From the NCBI RefSeq assembly GCF_000003605.2, contig NW_003123903.1, positions 1,347,832 to 1,360,720 on the forward strand: DNA of 12,889 bases, in the 5' to 3' direction. Position 1 is the first letter of the stretch. Each line of letters opens with the position of its first letter. Source of the DNA: Saccoglossus kowalevskii (taxonomy: Eukaryota; Hemichordata; Enteropneusta; Harrimaniidae). Both the position numbers and the translations under genes were made by a program. This document shows, one piece after another, positions 1 to 8,952 of this stretch. The notes beneath the pieces were generated by a model. That model saw nothing but the letters and a program-made list of their open reading frames with translations, was not told where the DNA came from and did not search any database.

Positions 1-259
1 TTCACCTTCATTTGTTTGGTAGAAAAAAAAGTAATGGAAACAAAAGAAATGGAATATTGTATATGTAGTAAAAATAGCCCTATCGAATTGTTTCAGGTGA
101 AGTGGGGTAATTTTCAATTCACCAATTTTTTTCAATACAATTGGAGTTACATGGTAATCTGTCTTCATTTTTGTTGGTTTTGTTTTGTTTTCTTATTTGT
201 TTTGTTTATTACTGTATTTACTGTATTTATTAAAGTCCTGTAATTTTTTTTGTTATGGG

Positions 260-293
<34 letters not shown>

Positions 294-501
294 AACTGAA
301 AAAATACTTGCTGAGAGATTTTGTGTTATTATTATTACTAAAGTGTGGGACTGTGAACAGCATTTTATTTTTAGGAACATGGTTTGCATAGAATATGATG
401 ATGATCAGTGGATGATGCTGCTGTATATATTTGAAAATATATTCTTGTTTGTATTTTCATGAATAGTATCACCCACTGGTCAACTCAATCTTCGTACATA
501 C
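1..501 (-). other. Intron of the BTB gene, running off the left edge
   Basis: This is the sequence downstream of the BTB exon on the minus strand. It begins with the donor GTATGT, read leftwards from 501. No further exon is visible up to the window edge: the remaining open frames here are low-complexity phenylalanine or lysine runs created by a 32-base A tract. The second BTB exon, and any BACK and Kelch exons, must lie outside the window. Confidence 0.75.
260..291. repeat. 32-base A homopolymer
   Basis: An uninterrupted run of 32 A follows an 8-base T run at 244-251 with eight other bases between, so the pair could fold back. On the minus strand it is a T tract inside the BTB gene intron. 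It may be the tail of an old retroposed copy, but I see no flanking target duplication or recognisable body. The length is prone to sequencing and replication slippage. Confidence 0.95.
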
Positions 502-811
502 CTGTGTAAATAAAGTCTAACAATACTTTAAATATACTGCTGTGGATTTCGTGGATGTCCACTTCAGACTTGCTCGTTTCGCTGAGACCACCAGAAAACA
601 TGACGTTGAAGTACGGGCTGCATGCAGACATAACAACTCGATGACAGTGATATACGTCCTTGCCGACGATAAACTGAACGTCACAGAATTCGTGCCGACC
701 GCGGAGCTTGCACAGTTGAGAAAGTAACGCGCTAGCATGATTCTTTGAAGAGAATTGTAAACGATCGTTGACGATGATGGGAGTTGTCTGATTTGGGAGA
801 TCAGTGGTCAT
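502..811 (-). CDS. BTB/POZ protein, KLHL-like, first coding exon (partial gene)
   Basis: The exon encodes 103 complete codons plus one base. The start is the ATG at 811-809 with A at -3; the same frame is open upstream to a stop at 910-908 with no other ATG. Residues 1-24 are a short N-terminal lead. From about residue 25 the sequence is a BTB fold: a LLSQL-type first helix, the FCDV motif (Asp44), HRVVMSACSPYF (His57, Arg58), VMF, then LLDFIYTG at the end. BTB domains dimerise, and in BTB-Kelch proteins they bind Cullin-3 to act as E3 ligase adaptors for substrates held by the Kelch propeller. Here only the first two thirds of the BTB is present. The exon ends within the Gly codon at ACAG/GTATGT (phase 1). 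The family call rests on the HxxxLL...CDV...HRxVxxACSxYFxxMF pattern; a BTB-only or zinc-finger member cannot be excluded because the rest of the gene is outside the window. Confidence 0.88.
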
Positions 812-1060
812 GTTGGTTTTTAAGGAGAGTTCCTCGCCGTATATTATACGATTCAAACTATATTTCTGTCCATCTAAAACATAATGTGTAATTGAAACAA
901 GGCCACATTATCACAGAAGTGCTGCATTCACAAATATACCGTGAATAAACGTCAAATCAAAGTGAGAAAAATACGGTACTTGTGGCAGTCGCCATTTTGT
1001 ATGTTGGTGTATTAATCAAAACGAGGCTAAGGGATTTCCGCGTCACAGCTGTCAAAGTCA
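812..1060 (-). promoter_or_regulatory. Probable 5' UTR and promoter of the BTB gene
   Basis: On the minus strand the sequence just upstream of the BTB ATG has an in-frame stop (910-908) and no competing in-frame ATG. At 986-1000 it reads ACAAAATGGCGACTG, which fits the YY1 core AAnATGGCGnC; in TATA-less animal promoters this element often sits just downstream of the start site. Slightly further out, 1031-1039 reads GGGATTTCC on the plus strand, an NF-kB/Rel-like nine-mer, followed by a CAGCTG E-box (1047-1052). No TATA box was seen. A start site near 1000-1030 is inferred, not shown. Confidence 0.35.
957..995 (-). other. Short upstream ORF overlapping the YY1-like site
   Basis: The ATG inside the YY1-like element opens a 12-codon frame (MATATSTVFFSL) that ends at a TGA 145 bases before the BTB ATG. 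If transcription starts upstream of 995, this would be an upstream ORF able to dampen BTB translation. Such elements commonly place an ATG there by chance, so its use is unproven. Confidence 0.25.
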
Positions 1061-1940
1061 TTTAAGTTTATTATGCAGTTCAAGTTGACACACAGACAAG
1101 CCACAATTAATTAATAAATGGATCATTGATTGATTGAATATGCGTTTGTTTATTTAAAGTTTGTTGACGTTGCCAAATACATATTTCTCAAAAGAGCACT
1201 GTGTTGTATTTGTTGAGTTAAAGAGCAAACCATTATATTTTACTTCTCATGACGTTTCAAGTCCCTATAACGCGATCTATTATCTTCAGCATAACAGACG
1301 ACAGACTCTCTCTCAAAACATCACAGTGAGGGTTGTCAAACGTCGACGGCTGTACAAATTGAACCAAACCACGCAATTGCATCCTTTGCATTCGATGTTT
1401 CAATGATCCAAGAATCAAATCTAGACTAGTGTCTTCCTCGGGTAGACCGAATCAGTGACCGTGGTTGGACAAAAGACGCGTCTGTGTACAGTGGCGCGCG
1501 ATACATTTAAATTTAAATATTGGTCCACTTATACTGTAAATTAGAGTTGACGACTATACAATTTATTTAAAACGCTTAAAACTATTCGAAAGAAATTAAA
1601 ATAATAATAAACATATTTTTATTACAAAAGTAATAAACAAATAAAATTAAAAAAATCAGTTTATAGCCAAAATAATTAAAGCCCGATTTTAATCAGATTG
1701 CACTGTAATTAGCAAAGACAACATAATTTGGAAATTAATTTGGATGGAGGTGCTGTCTTTGAAGGGTATTGTTTTTAATGAATTTTGCCAATGATATATA
1801 TATATATATTATAGTGTTTTTGCTTTTCATTAAAATTAGAAACTTTTTACTATTGTTTAAGTTAAGAAAATTATTCAAATGTTGATTTACTTCAAGTTAT
1901 TCTAGTAAAACTTCCGCTATAAAATATAAAGTGAACGTGA
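1061..1940. other. AT-rich intergenic DNA, no gene recognised
   Basis: This stretch holds runs such as 1555-1690 that are almost entirely A and T, a TA run at 1794-1809, and a 14-base palindrome ATTTAAATTTAAAT (1505-1518). A plus-strand open frame of about 80 codons at 1161-1406 lacks an ATG at its start, any known motif and convincing splice sites, and I do not treat it as a gene. It lies between the BTB promoter and the candidate plus-strand promoter near 2.6 kb. Confidence 0.6.
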
Positions 1941-1942
1941 CG

Positions 1943-2168
1943 TTAGGAAGTGTTCTCGCACGTACTTAACATATTTTTTTCCTCTAGAGTCGTAGGTCCG
2001 GTATGTCTTCCTTTTTCAATTTTCAATAATGGATTAGTGAGGCATTCACGAAGTTCTACATTTGACAATGCAGGTACTATAAATAGTAACGGGTCTAGTT
2101 TTGTATGCTCTGTATGTACTTCACGAATAGACCACATTGGCCAGTACGTTCAAATCGAGGCAATTTAG
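1943..2168. other. Stretch open on both strands, identity unknown
   Basis: About 220 bases with balanced composition stand out from the AT-rich surroundings and are open in one frame on each strand. On the minus strand the frame has an ATG at 2137, 64 codons and a stop, with a stop also just upstream. On the plus strand, a strong acceptor-like sequence (T-rich tract then CTAG at 1984-1987) precedes a frame that ends in GQYVQIEAI before a TAG. I recognise no family with confidence. It could be a decayed exon or a transposon remnant. Confidence 0.3.
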
Positions 2169-2586
2169 GTTTAATATAGTTCTGGTCAAAATTCACTACT
2201 GCAAAACATTTTTATTCTTATATAAAACAGTACATTTACATGTTAAGTCGGACCACATACTATATAGAATACATGGTTATAAAGCCGGCAAGTATGAAAT
2301 AATAGTCTGCCACCATTACAGCAACGTACTAGTAATAAAATAGTACTTTTGAAATGAAAATAACCCCATTTCCGCAGTCGGTGTTTGTTACCGTTGCGTG
2401 ACCATCATAACAAAGCCTTGATAACCTTCAAGACCCGTGATTGGAGATAACCTGTCACACGTAACCCCACAACACTCCGCACGGTTACAGAGTCTGCGCA
2501 GGTGCGTATCGAGTGCAGGTAATTTTCAACTAACTAGTTCACCGTTCCTGCATTTTTACCACACTGCTGGATCGATATGAACCACA
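2169..2586. other. Upstream region of the candidate TATA promoter
   Basis: No coding sequence is recognised. From about 2350 the composition becomes richer in G and C. It contains an inverted CCAAT box (ATTGG, 2440-2444) and TGCGCAGGTGCG (2494-2505), which resembles an NRF1 site and includes a CAGGTG E-box. These are short matches and only suggestive, but they lie immediately upstream of a TATA box and an ATG-free exon-like stretch. Confidence 0.3.
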
Positions 2587-2593
2587 TATAAAA
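2587..2593 (+). promoter_or_regulatory. TATA box
   Basis: TATAAAA stands in locally GC-richer sequence, with a pyrimidine-A initiator-like TCA at 2610-2612 and a run of possible start positions to about 2620. The downstream sequence up to a consensus donor has no ATG, as expected for a 5' UTR. A second TATATAAA at 2890 lies after that donor and is probably chance. Confidence 0.4.
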
Positions 2594-2611
2594 CGCACAT
2601 TGTGGGAACTC

Positions 2612-2832
2612 AAGACCGTTTCCAAAGTATCAAATTTAACAATAAGTCAGTTTTTTACGAGGCATTGTCGGCCGAGTCGTCAGATCGATCTACGTAATCC
2701 GGAATCATATACATTTTATTGCGAAATAGCAATACCAAGGAGGAAGTGCGTTTTAGCAAAATAAGGAAGTAAGCGTCAAAAAATACTTGGAGCACGGAAA
2801 ATTTGGTTTCGTGACATTTGACTGAGTCTCAG
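2612..2832 (+). other. Candidate non-coding first exon
   Basis: From the inferred start near 2612 there are about 220 bases without a single ATG, ending in CTCAG/GTAAGT at 2832/2833, which matches the animal donor consensus perfectly. TATA box, ATG-free leader and ideal donor in the right order make this a plausible 5' UTR exon. It points towards the receptor phosphatase exons on the same strand, with the next confident exon 5 kb away. It could equally belong to a different transcript, and the 5' end is uncertain by tens of bases. Confidence 0.35.
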
Positions 2833-5800
2833 GTAAGTATCAGACAATGGCTGTTCTTTTATGACGATGTTACGTGAAACTGAGTTTGGTATATAAACGG
2901 TAAAAGTATTTTATTGGGCCATATCCCAATAGGTCAATAGGTCAATAAATACAGCATGCAACGCCCGTCAGTGAGTACAGAATGTGATGTAGTGGATAAC
3001 CACATCGTATTTAATTATTTGTTTGTTTTGTTCGCTTATTTAAGTATTAATTCATCTGAGAATGTAAAACTATAGAAAAACCGTCCAGTGAACACGGCAA
3101 GTTAATGTGTACACATTTAATTAGGTATGAGAGCCATTAGAGTCTTTGTCCAAAACACAGCGTGGTACAATATAATCCCCTTATCTTATATATTATGATT
3201 GTTTCAAGTAATATCGCATTAAACCACACTTGACGTACAGTTTTAAACATGATAGGCCAACTTTACCTCAGATAGAGTTCAGACACGTATTATATTGGCC
3301 ATCATTTAATTAAATGATTCAAATTTAATCTCTGTTGCAGGTAGATACCATCGAACACCGAGATAACTTAACAAACATGATAAATCACAACTTTTTTTAA
3401 ACAAATAAACCAACGACATTCTGGACAATAACTCACTCCTACATAATGCTAGGTTGACATATTGTCCACGGTAACCAGACACAGCCAAAAAATGAACATT
3501 AATTGTTGTTTACAGGAAAAAAACACATGAAAGATTTTTGATTCACGATATTTGGGCATTTGTTTAGAGGTCTTGGTCGTCTTTGTTGGTTTCTTTAACA
3601 TCTTTTGATGACCTTCTCATTCACCAGAATCATGTATATAATGAATGTATAGCTATAAGTATCTTAACCGGATAGACTAGAAATTGAGCAAATTTCCCTT
3701 ATTTCACTGCACCCAGTATGAATGTTGAAAGTAGGACAATGCAACTATTACATAGATGCCAGTTTGTGGGCGTTCGCGTTTATATTCTAAGCTAGGCCAC
3801 ATATGAAGGTAGAATACAACAACAACAACAACAACAACACCACCATGTCTATTGCATGTAATATCAGTTGAATGCTCTAATTACATAATTGATCACTATA
3901 GAATTTCGATCGAAGTAAAAAATGGTCGTCGATGAATTAATGGGGCTGATCAGATTTTAGGATTAAAGACTTAAGATTTGAAGTTTGAGAAGCTATTATA
4001 CAGAAGCAACGAACAATTGTTTATTAATGTATTTGATTTTTGTGGATTGTCATACCTAACCGAATAACAAAATGATGAATTCTGTTAGCTAACATTTTGT
4101 AAACCTCAGAGAATGATAGCAACTATAAGAATTATTTTGTATGCCAATATTAATATGTTTATCATCTAATTTGCATATAATTTACTGATTTTCTAATCGG
4201 CTAAACTAATTTTAAAGAAATTGAGTACACAAGTAAATGCGACATCTGAAGTGGTCGATTTCATTTCATCGGATAATGTAGCGTAGCAATCAATTATCAC
4301 CGTAACGTTTGTTTGTTGATTTAGTCATAGTCTTGTGTTGTGTGTCTATTTCCGTAATAATACCCGTAAATGTTATAACATTACGTCATAATAAATAAAT
4401 GCATTTCCCATATTATTATGTAACTGAATGTATTATCAGCGATCTTCATTGTATTCAATCTTTGTATTGTACAATTTGTTTTTCTCTGTTTAAATTCTGA
4501 CAAGAACATAGATATGGAACCAAAACCGAATCCAAGATTGGAGAGTAGTGACCAGTTTCTGTGAAACGTTGTTTTGCTAAGTGTTTTTGGAATAGATATT
4601 GAAACCCATTTGTGGAATATTTTGCCAAAAATATTTTATCATGAGAAATACATAGCATAAATTGGTAGTCCACTAAATTCTTATATAACTATCAGGTCAC
4701 TGTTTTAACATTTACATTGAAGGGATTTTACAAAATTTGTGCTGAACGTATTAAATTATCCCCACCCAGACACAAAGCAGAACATTATCAATACTTTGAT
4801 TTGTGCTTGAGAGAGGGCGATGTCGAGAAGCTAGTCACTGAGACTAACTATATCTTGTCACTCCTTCATTAATGGTTATAGCCAGTTCAAGGGTCGATGT
4901 GTATTGGTACAGACTGGAAGTGTCTGGTACTAAATCATGAATCATTTACGCCGAATAACAATAACAGTATGCAAAATACAATATGTAAACAATTTACTGC
5001 AATCTTTTGCTCTATCACGTTCACATGAGACAAGCGGGCTATAAACTAGCCGGCCGGCCAGAGTGAGGGATGACTGCAAAACCTATGAGATGTTAGGGAA
5101 AATATTATAATTTTCTTGAAAGTACAAAATATATTCAGCATATTTATACATAAATGATATATATACACCATTTAATTATTGCAAACAGTGCATGTGCTCT
5201 ATTTGAAACGTAAAAAAACTGGGAAGATTTTCTTACAAACAACATAATTGTAGCAAGTATATAACAAGTAGTTTAGTATGGCAATATCCATATACATCGA
5301 TTGACGTCATTTTTTGTCGAGTTTGAAGTATATATATTTGCCGCAATGTATCAACATGCTAATGACAACAAATTCTACTTCCGTGTTGGCTGAGTTTTAT
5401 ATTCAAACGAAGCAATATTAGTAATTGGTGAAAAACATTTTCCCTTTAAATATATTAATAATTTTCCTTGAATTTTGAATATTGTGACCGTAGACTAGGG
5501 AAATCACATTATATAATCTCCTTCTGCTTCCGTAATGGCCTCTGACTTTTTTAGGACTGTAATTGTGAACAAAGTTCTTCAGCCTTTCTTATTGCCCCGG
5601 CATGCGAACTTAAGGCGCTATAGATGAATGGATATGGCTATTTGATATGCTAACTTGTTCATTTGTGGCAGGTTATGTTGTTGTTCTGTATTATGGTCAA
5701 CTGTTGGCTTTCTTCCAAATGCTTTGTTATTCTCAAACATTGTTTGCAGATATATAATGCACGAACGCCTGTAAGCGTTCATTGTTTGAACAAGAGGCGG

Positions 5801-5998
5801 TCGATACTACCCGGATACTATGGACCAGTGTGGGGGTGTTCGCTTAGAAAAATAACTGCTGGGATGGGAAAATGACCGAGATTACCTGAATTCAATAATT
5901 ATTGTGTGTGATATTCAGATAACATATATCACGGATAAACACCCCTTCAAATTATCTAAATTTCCTACGCATGCTCAGAAGATATATATTGACATTTA
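2833..5998. other. Long AT-rich stretch, no confident exon
   Basis: If the first exon is real and belongs to the phosphatase, this would be its first intron. I checked acceptor-like sites near 3342, 3517, 3716 and 5671; each opens only a short frame or lacks a matching donor. The content is otherwise an ACA microsatellite at 3816-3839, a GGCCGGCC palindrome near 5050, and AT-rich unique-looking DNA. Ectodomain exons too diverged to recognise by eye could be hidden here. Confidence 0.5.
3816..3839. repeat. (ACA)8 microsatellite
   Basis: Eight uninterrupted ACA units are followed by a short CAC-rich tail. It lies in otherwise non-coding sequence. No open frame of interest crosses it, so I see no coding role. 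Confidence 0.95.
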
Positions 5999-6062
5999 CT
6001 AATGTCACCCACACGTAGAGATACCAGATTCGAGCCAAATGAATACACATTAGTTCATTACA
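5999..6062 (+). repeat. Dispersed repeat, copy A
   Basis: These 64 bases align without gaps to 9782-9845 with 7 mismatches counted by eye (about 89% identity). The shared block contains TAGAGATACCAGATTCGA and ends in ATTAGTTCATTACA. The flanks diverge at once on the left. On the right, a short GTACCG block reappears in both copies at different spacing, so the element may be longer with indels. The class is unknown; no target duplication or terminal repeat was found. Confidence 0.8.
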
Positions 6063-6677
6063 GATAGTCCAACGCGCGTTGTACCGTAACTGGTATCACG
6101 TTGAGATGTTTTCAACTCTGTGTACGAACAATTCTTCGTTAGTACAAGCAGGTCGTCACCCAGTAGAGTGCCAAAGTAGTGTGATTTCTCACGAATGACC
6201 ATCTACTGACTGCGACTTCCAGCGTAGACTGGGACATATATATAGTCCACTGTACTTACTGTATGCCAATCCTGGGGCTGTCTGGCCAAAATGAAAATGC
6301 TATTATAATCGCCGTGCCACTTTCCGCACTCTCGTAGTATCATGTACTTGCCGTTAAAATGCAAAATTTAGTATGACAACATCAAGCCTCAATCACTGAA
6401 AGCAACATATATACATATAATTGTATATTGTGGCCTAGTACACATACAAAAGATGTCGGTAAAACCATGGAGCTCCATGATACAATCTACTTGAACTTTT
6501 GTGAACAATTTATGTAATTTATATCAGAACACTCAAGGAAGTGGAACAATTAATCTAAAAATAGGTCGAAATTGCCGACCCAGTGAATGAATATCGTAAA
6601 TAAACAACAGTGTGGGCTTGTAGCGTTATTTTCTACGTCAATATTTCTCAATGAAACATGCATTTTGTCTGCTTTAG
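6063..6677. other. Non-coding stretch, nothing identified
   Basis: Just right of the repeat, 6063-6200 is GC-richer and is open on both strands for about 45 codons. These frames run out of or into the repeat and carry no recognised motif, so it is probably the continuation of that element. The remainder up to 6677 is AT-rich and holds no exon I can support. Confidence 0.4.
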
Positions 6678-6776
6678 GGAGTGTGGGAAGATGTTACACA
6701 GTAGCAAATGGGTTGCATCACTTCCCTGTTTTACTCCAGCACATTCCTTGTAATGACTGTGTAGGATCTTATTTCG
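6678..6776 (+). CDS. Candidate RPTP ectodomain exon (phase 1-1)
   Basis: A T-rich acceptor (TTTTGTCTGCTTTAG) is followed by 99 open bases and the donor TTTCG/GTAACT. The exon is symmetric: it starts with two bases of a split codon and ends after one, which is exactly what the transmembrane exon at 7818 needs. It would encode about 33 residues with three cysteines (GRCYTVANG..., IPCNDCVGSYF). The spacing of the first two cysteines and the following xIPC...GxY pattern loosely recall the end of fucolectin-type (FTP) domains, which occur in some invertebrate receptor phosphatase ectodomains. That resemblance is weak and I could not find the LCEVEV-like strand that should follow. The donor is only moderate. 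It may be a chance open frame. Confidence 0.3.
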
Positions 6777-7817
6777 GTAACTGATACGTGTGGCACAAAC
6801 GACTGCCACGACTACGACAAATTTACAACATCTGATTCGAAATCATCAATTTGTGCGCCCTGGATCATTTCTCTCAGATTGCAACTTCTCAGAAAATGTT
6901 TTCTTGGGGGCAACGATGCTACATGTTCTACTCCATAAATGCGACTGAAGTGCTTTAACAGTTTGAAGCGTTTAGCAATAAGCCCGTGACACCATAAACA
7001 TGTATACCTTTGTTTGTTATTTTAATTAGAAATGATACTAGTATACACATGAATATAATTTGGCAATTAACAAATTTACGCTGCGTACCATTAGTCGGAG
7101 GGGTCACTCATATTCATGCAGATGGAATGCCATTCTCGTATATCATCCCTAAAGAATACCCCCATGTGGTTATCTCACAAATAGATAGAAATCATTATTT
7201 TAGAATAGTATTATTTGTATTTCGGGGTTTCAGATGACTTTTGGGAGTTTCTAAAGTTTAGGTCATGTTACATTTTAACATTTCACAATATTGTTGGTGA
7301 TTTTATCCACAAACGGATCAAGTGATTTATAATATACATATACATATATTAATATATTAATTAAATTAACATTCTCTGGTTACAACATTACACCCGACGT
7401 TTGTAATTGACGTGACTATAACACTCACGTAAACACAATGATAAACGTTTTGAAAACCACATAATTCTTTCATGGCTTTAAAATCCGTATTATATAATTA
7501 TTTTTTGTACATACAAAAAGTGTTCAATAAATTGGAGACGTCCTTTTGTACGAGCGCTTCACAATGTTAATGTTGACAGGATTTTGGATAGGCATATTAG
7601 TTTAAAAACGTATATACATTTTTGTATTATAAAAGTGCACATTACGCATAAGCTATGTGGTGTACAAAATGTACCAATAGGCATTCTCGTAACAGTATTA
7701 CGTCCACGGTACGTGTGTTATAATACAAAAACATTGTGGCGCTGTTTATCAAATCAAAAACACGAGGTCTCTCTCTCTATTGTCTTGGATTAAATCATCG
7801 TATGATTTCACCTGTAG
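6777..7817. other. Stretch upstream of the transmembrane exon
   Basis: No exon is supported here. A 75-codon plus-strand frame at 7010-7237 follows an acceptor-like TTAATTAG but begins with an in-frame non-ATG codon, has no clear donor and matches no family I know. A 6-bp hairpin, GTGGCA/TGCCAC, lies near 6790-6810. If exon 6678-6776 is real, this is the intron before the membrane exon, with a pyrimidine-rich CTCTCTCTCTATTGTCTT tract at its 3' end. Confidence 0.45.
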
Positions 7818-7914
7818 GTATGAGTGCCGTAGGTTTAGGAATCGTAGCTGCTTTTCTTACGATATTGATATTAATTACTATATTTTTGGTAGTGTTGTAC
7901 ATATACTTAATAAG
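7818..7914 (+). CDS. RPTP exon: transmembrane helix
   Basis: After the acceptor ATTTCACCTGTAG, 97 bases encode a short lead (MSAVG) and then one long hydrophobic segment (GIVAAFLTILILITIFLVV, then LYIYLI) of about 26 residues, ending at TAAG/GTAAGA, a near-perfect donor. The exon starts in phase 1 and ends in phase 2. The codon completed by the next exon is Arg, directly followed by Thr-Lys-Lys: a basic stop-transfer cluster that places the downstream exons in the cytosol. This gives type I topology as in all receptor phosphatases. Assignment to the phosphatase gene rests on strand, order and exact phase agreement through the next two exons into an unmistakable PTP domain. The exon supplying the ectodomain junction must end in phase 1. 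Confidence 0.82.
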
Positions 7915-8182
7915 GTAAGACTGATTTTTGTACTTCTTTTTAAAATTTGTATATGTTTTTTAAATGAAAATAGCAACCGAGGAGAGTCCCTATCTAGCAT
8001 TTTCGGTGATCTTTGTTTTAATCATGTTTATTGTAACTGCTCGAACAAACGAAAGCGATTTATTCCCATGAATCAAAGCTAATCTGGAACATTATTTGAA
8101 AATTCATTGTTTATTTAATTCACGAAAGACACGTGTGTGAACCCAAAATAACATGTCATGTTTTGTTTGCCATTTTTCTTAC

Positions 8183-8190
8183 CATTTCTC
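8183..8190. repeat. Target-site duplication, left copy
   Basis: CATTTCTC directly abuts the left terminal repeat of the MITE and is repeated exactly at 8361-8368 on its right. Eight bases is the duplication length typical of hAT transposases. Confidence 0.93.
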
Positions 8191-8360
8191 CAGTGGCGGA
8201 TCCAGCAAAATGTATTGGGGGGGGGGGTCCAAGCTATGCTTAAGATATACGGACCGTAAATCGCAGAGAAGCTATGCGTAATCCAGATGATACGAATCGT
8301 CATGCGTTTTTTTTGGGGGGGGGACATGGCCCCCTGGCCCCCCCTCTGGATCCGCCACTG
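8191..8360. mobile_element. hAT-type MITE (170 bp, non-autonomous)
   Basis: Perfect 15-bp terminal inverted repeats, CAGTGGCGGATCCAG at the left end and its reverse complement at 8346-8360, bound a 170-base element flanked by an exact 8-bp duplication (CATTTCTC). Terminal CAGTGG and an 8-bp duplication are hallmarks of hAT transposons. There is no transposase, so it would have been moved in trans by an autonomous relative. Inside are an 11-base G run (8217-8227), an 8-base T run with 9 G (8307-8323) and C runs that can pair with them. Spurious peptides such as WRIQRGGQGAM on the minus strand come from its ends and resemble false proteins annotated in other invertebrate genomes. It lies in the intron after the transmembrane exon and does not disturb any splice site. 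Confidence 0.93.
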
Positions 8361-8368
8361 CATTTCTC
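8361..8368. repeat. Target-site duplication, right copy
   Basis: CATTTCTC is an exact match to 8183-8190. The perfect agreement suggests that little time has passed since insertion. Confidence 0.93.
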
Positions 8369-8907
8369 TTATTCTGAATTAGTATTCTACAGAACAAGTT
8401 TTCTATTGTTATCGTGTTCACGTGTTAGCTCACAAGAATGTAAAAATTATCGTGTTTTGTATTGTAGATGTGAAACCATTTTTATTAAAAAAAATAACAT
8501 TTTGGTGATTATTGCATTAATTTGAGACGGTGAAAGTCGCTGTAATTTATTTACGTGTTTAGAAAGAATCGTAATTGTAAGTACGACAAAAGTCATCGAA
8601 ATCGACAGTAATTAAATTTGAAACGAGTTTTTTGTGAGTTTTGCGACGGAGATAATTTTAAGGTAATGTTTTGTTGCTGATACACATTTTGTTTCCTCGT
8701 CACGGTGATCACCACAATGTACTGCAGACGCGGGAAAATATGTAAGGCCACTTTTCTAGTTTTCTGGAGCTTTCTAAATTAAATTATGATTATTGTCGTT
8801 GGAAATGATGTCATACTGTTTCAAATATATAATACACCTTCGTTTTGAGCCAGGTTAAGGCTTACACGATGATATGTTCGTGTCGCAGTCTCGTCAGTGG
8901 AGTGTGA

Positions 8908-8910
<3 letters not shown>

Positions 8911-8944
<34 letters not shown>

Positions 8945-8952
8945 GGGGGGGG
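8911..8952. repeat. (TG)14 microsatellite followed by a G tract
   Basis: Fourteen TG units (8911-8938) run into GGT and then eleven G (8942-8952). Such TG/G tracts can adopt non-B structures and vary in length between individuals. It lies within an intron of the phosphatase gene. Confidence 0.95.

Noticed and set aside
165-391. Open frames rich in Phe (minus) or Lys (plus)
   Set aside because: They are translations of the A32 tract and its AT-rich flanks, with no domain signal.
485-856. Longer BTB open frame with start at 856 and end at the TGA at 485
   Set aside because: The codon at 856 is TTG, not ATG. The last few codons lie after a strong GTATGT donor and do not continue the BTB fold. 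The exon is 811 to 502.
1161-1406. Plus-strand open frame of about 80 codons
   Set aside because: It starts at a non-ATG codon, has no motif or splice context, and lies upstream of the BTB promoter. It is probably chance.
2918-2950. AATAGGTC tandem pair
   Set aside because: Two short units only, which is too little to call a repeat array or regulatory element.
3306-3488. Minus-strand frame containing GYRGQYVNLALC
   Set aside because: It briefly resembles the end of a fucolectin-type domain, but the needed cysteine spacing and following strand are absent, and it has no supporting splice sites.
4455-4673. Minus-strand 72-codon frame
   Set aside because: Its composition follows the AT-rich background. 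There is no family motif, and no promoter or splice signal.
5672-5875. Possible signal-peptide exon starting MLLFCIMVNCWL
   Set aside because: The acceptor before the ATG is good. However, the hydrophobic stretch is broken by charged residues, all three frames are open over its first 80 bases, and the only fair donor (5770/5771, phase 0) does not fit the later phase 1 exons. Kept only as a remote possibility.
6003-6062. Repeat block as a tiny TG...CA LTR
   Set aside because: The 60-base core does begin TGTCAC and end TTACA in both copies, but no target duplication, primer-binding site or second LTR was found.
7010-7237. Plus-strand 75-codon frame near the membrane exon
   Set aside because: It has an acceptor-like start but no donor in the required phase, and no recognisable fold or cysteine pattern.
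8115-8525. Open frames WRIQRGGQGAM (minus) and GPLAPPLDPPLH (plus)
   Set aside because: Both are read through the termini and G/C runs of the hAT MITE and are not genes.
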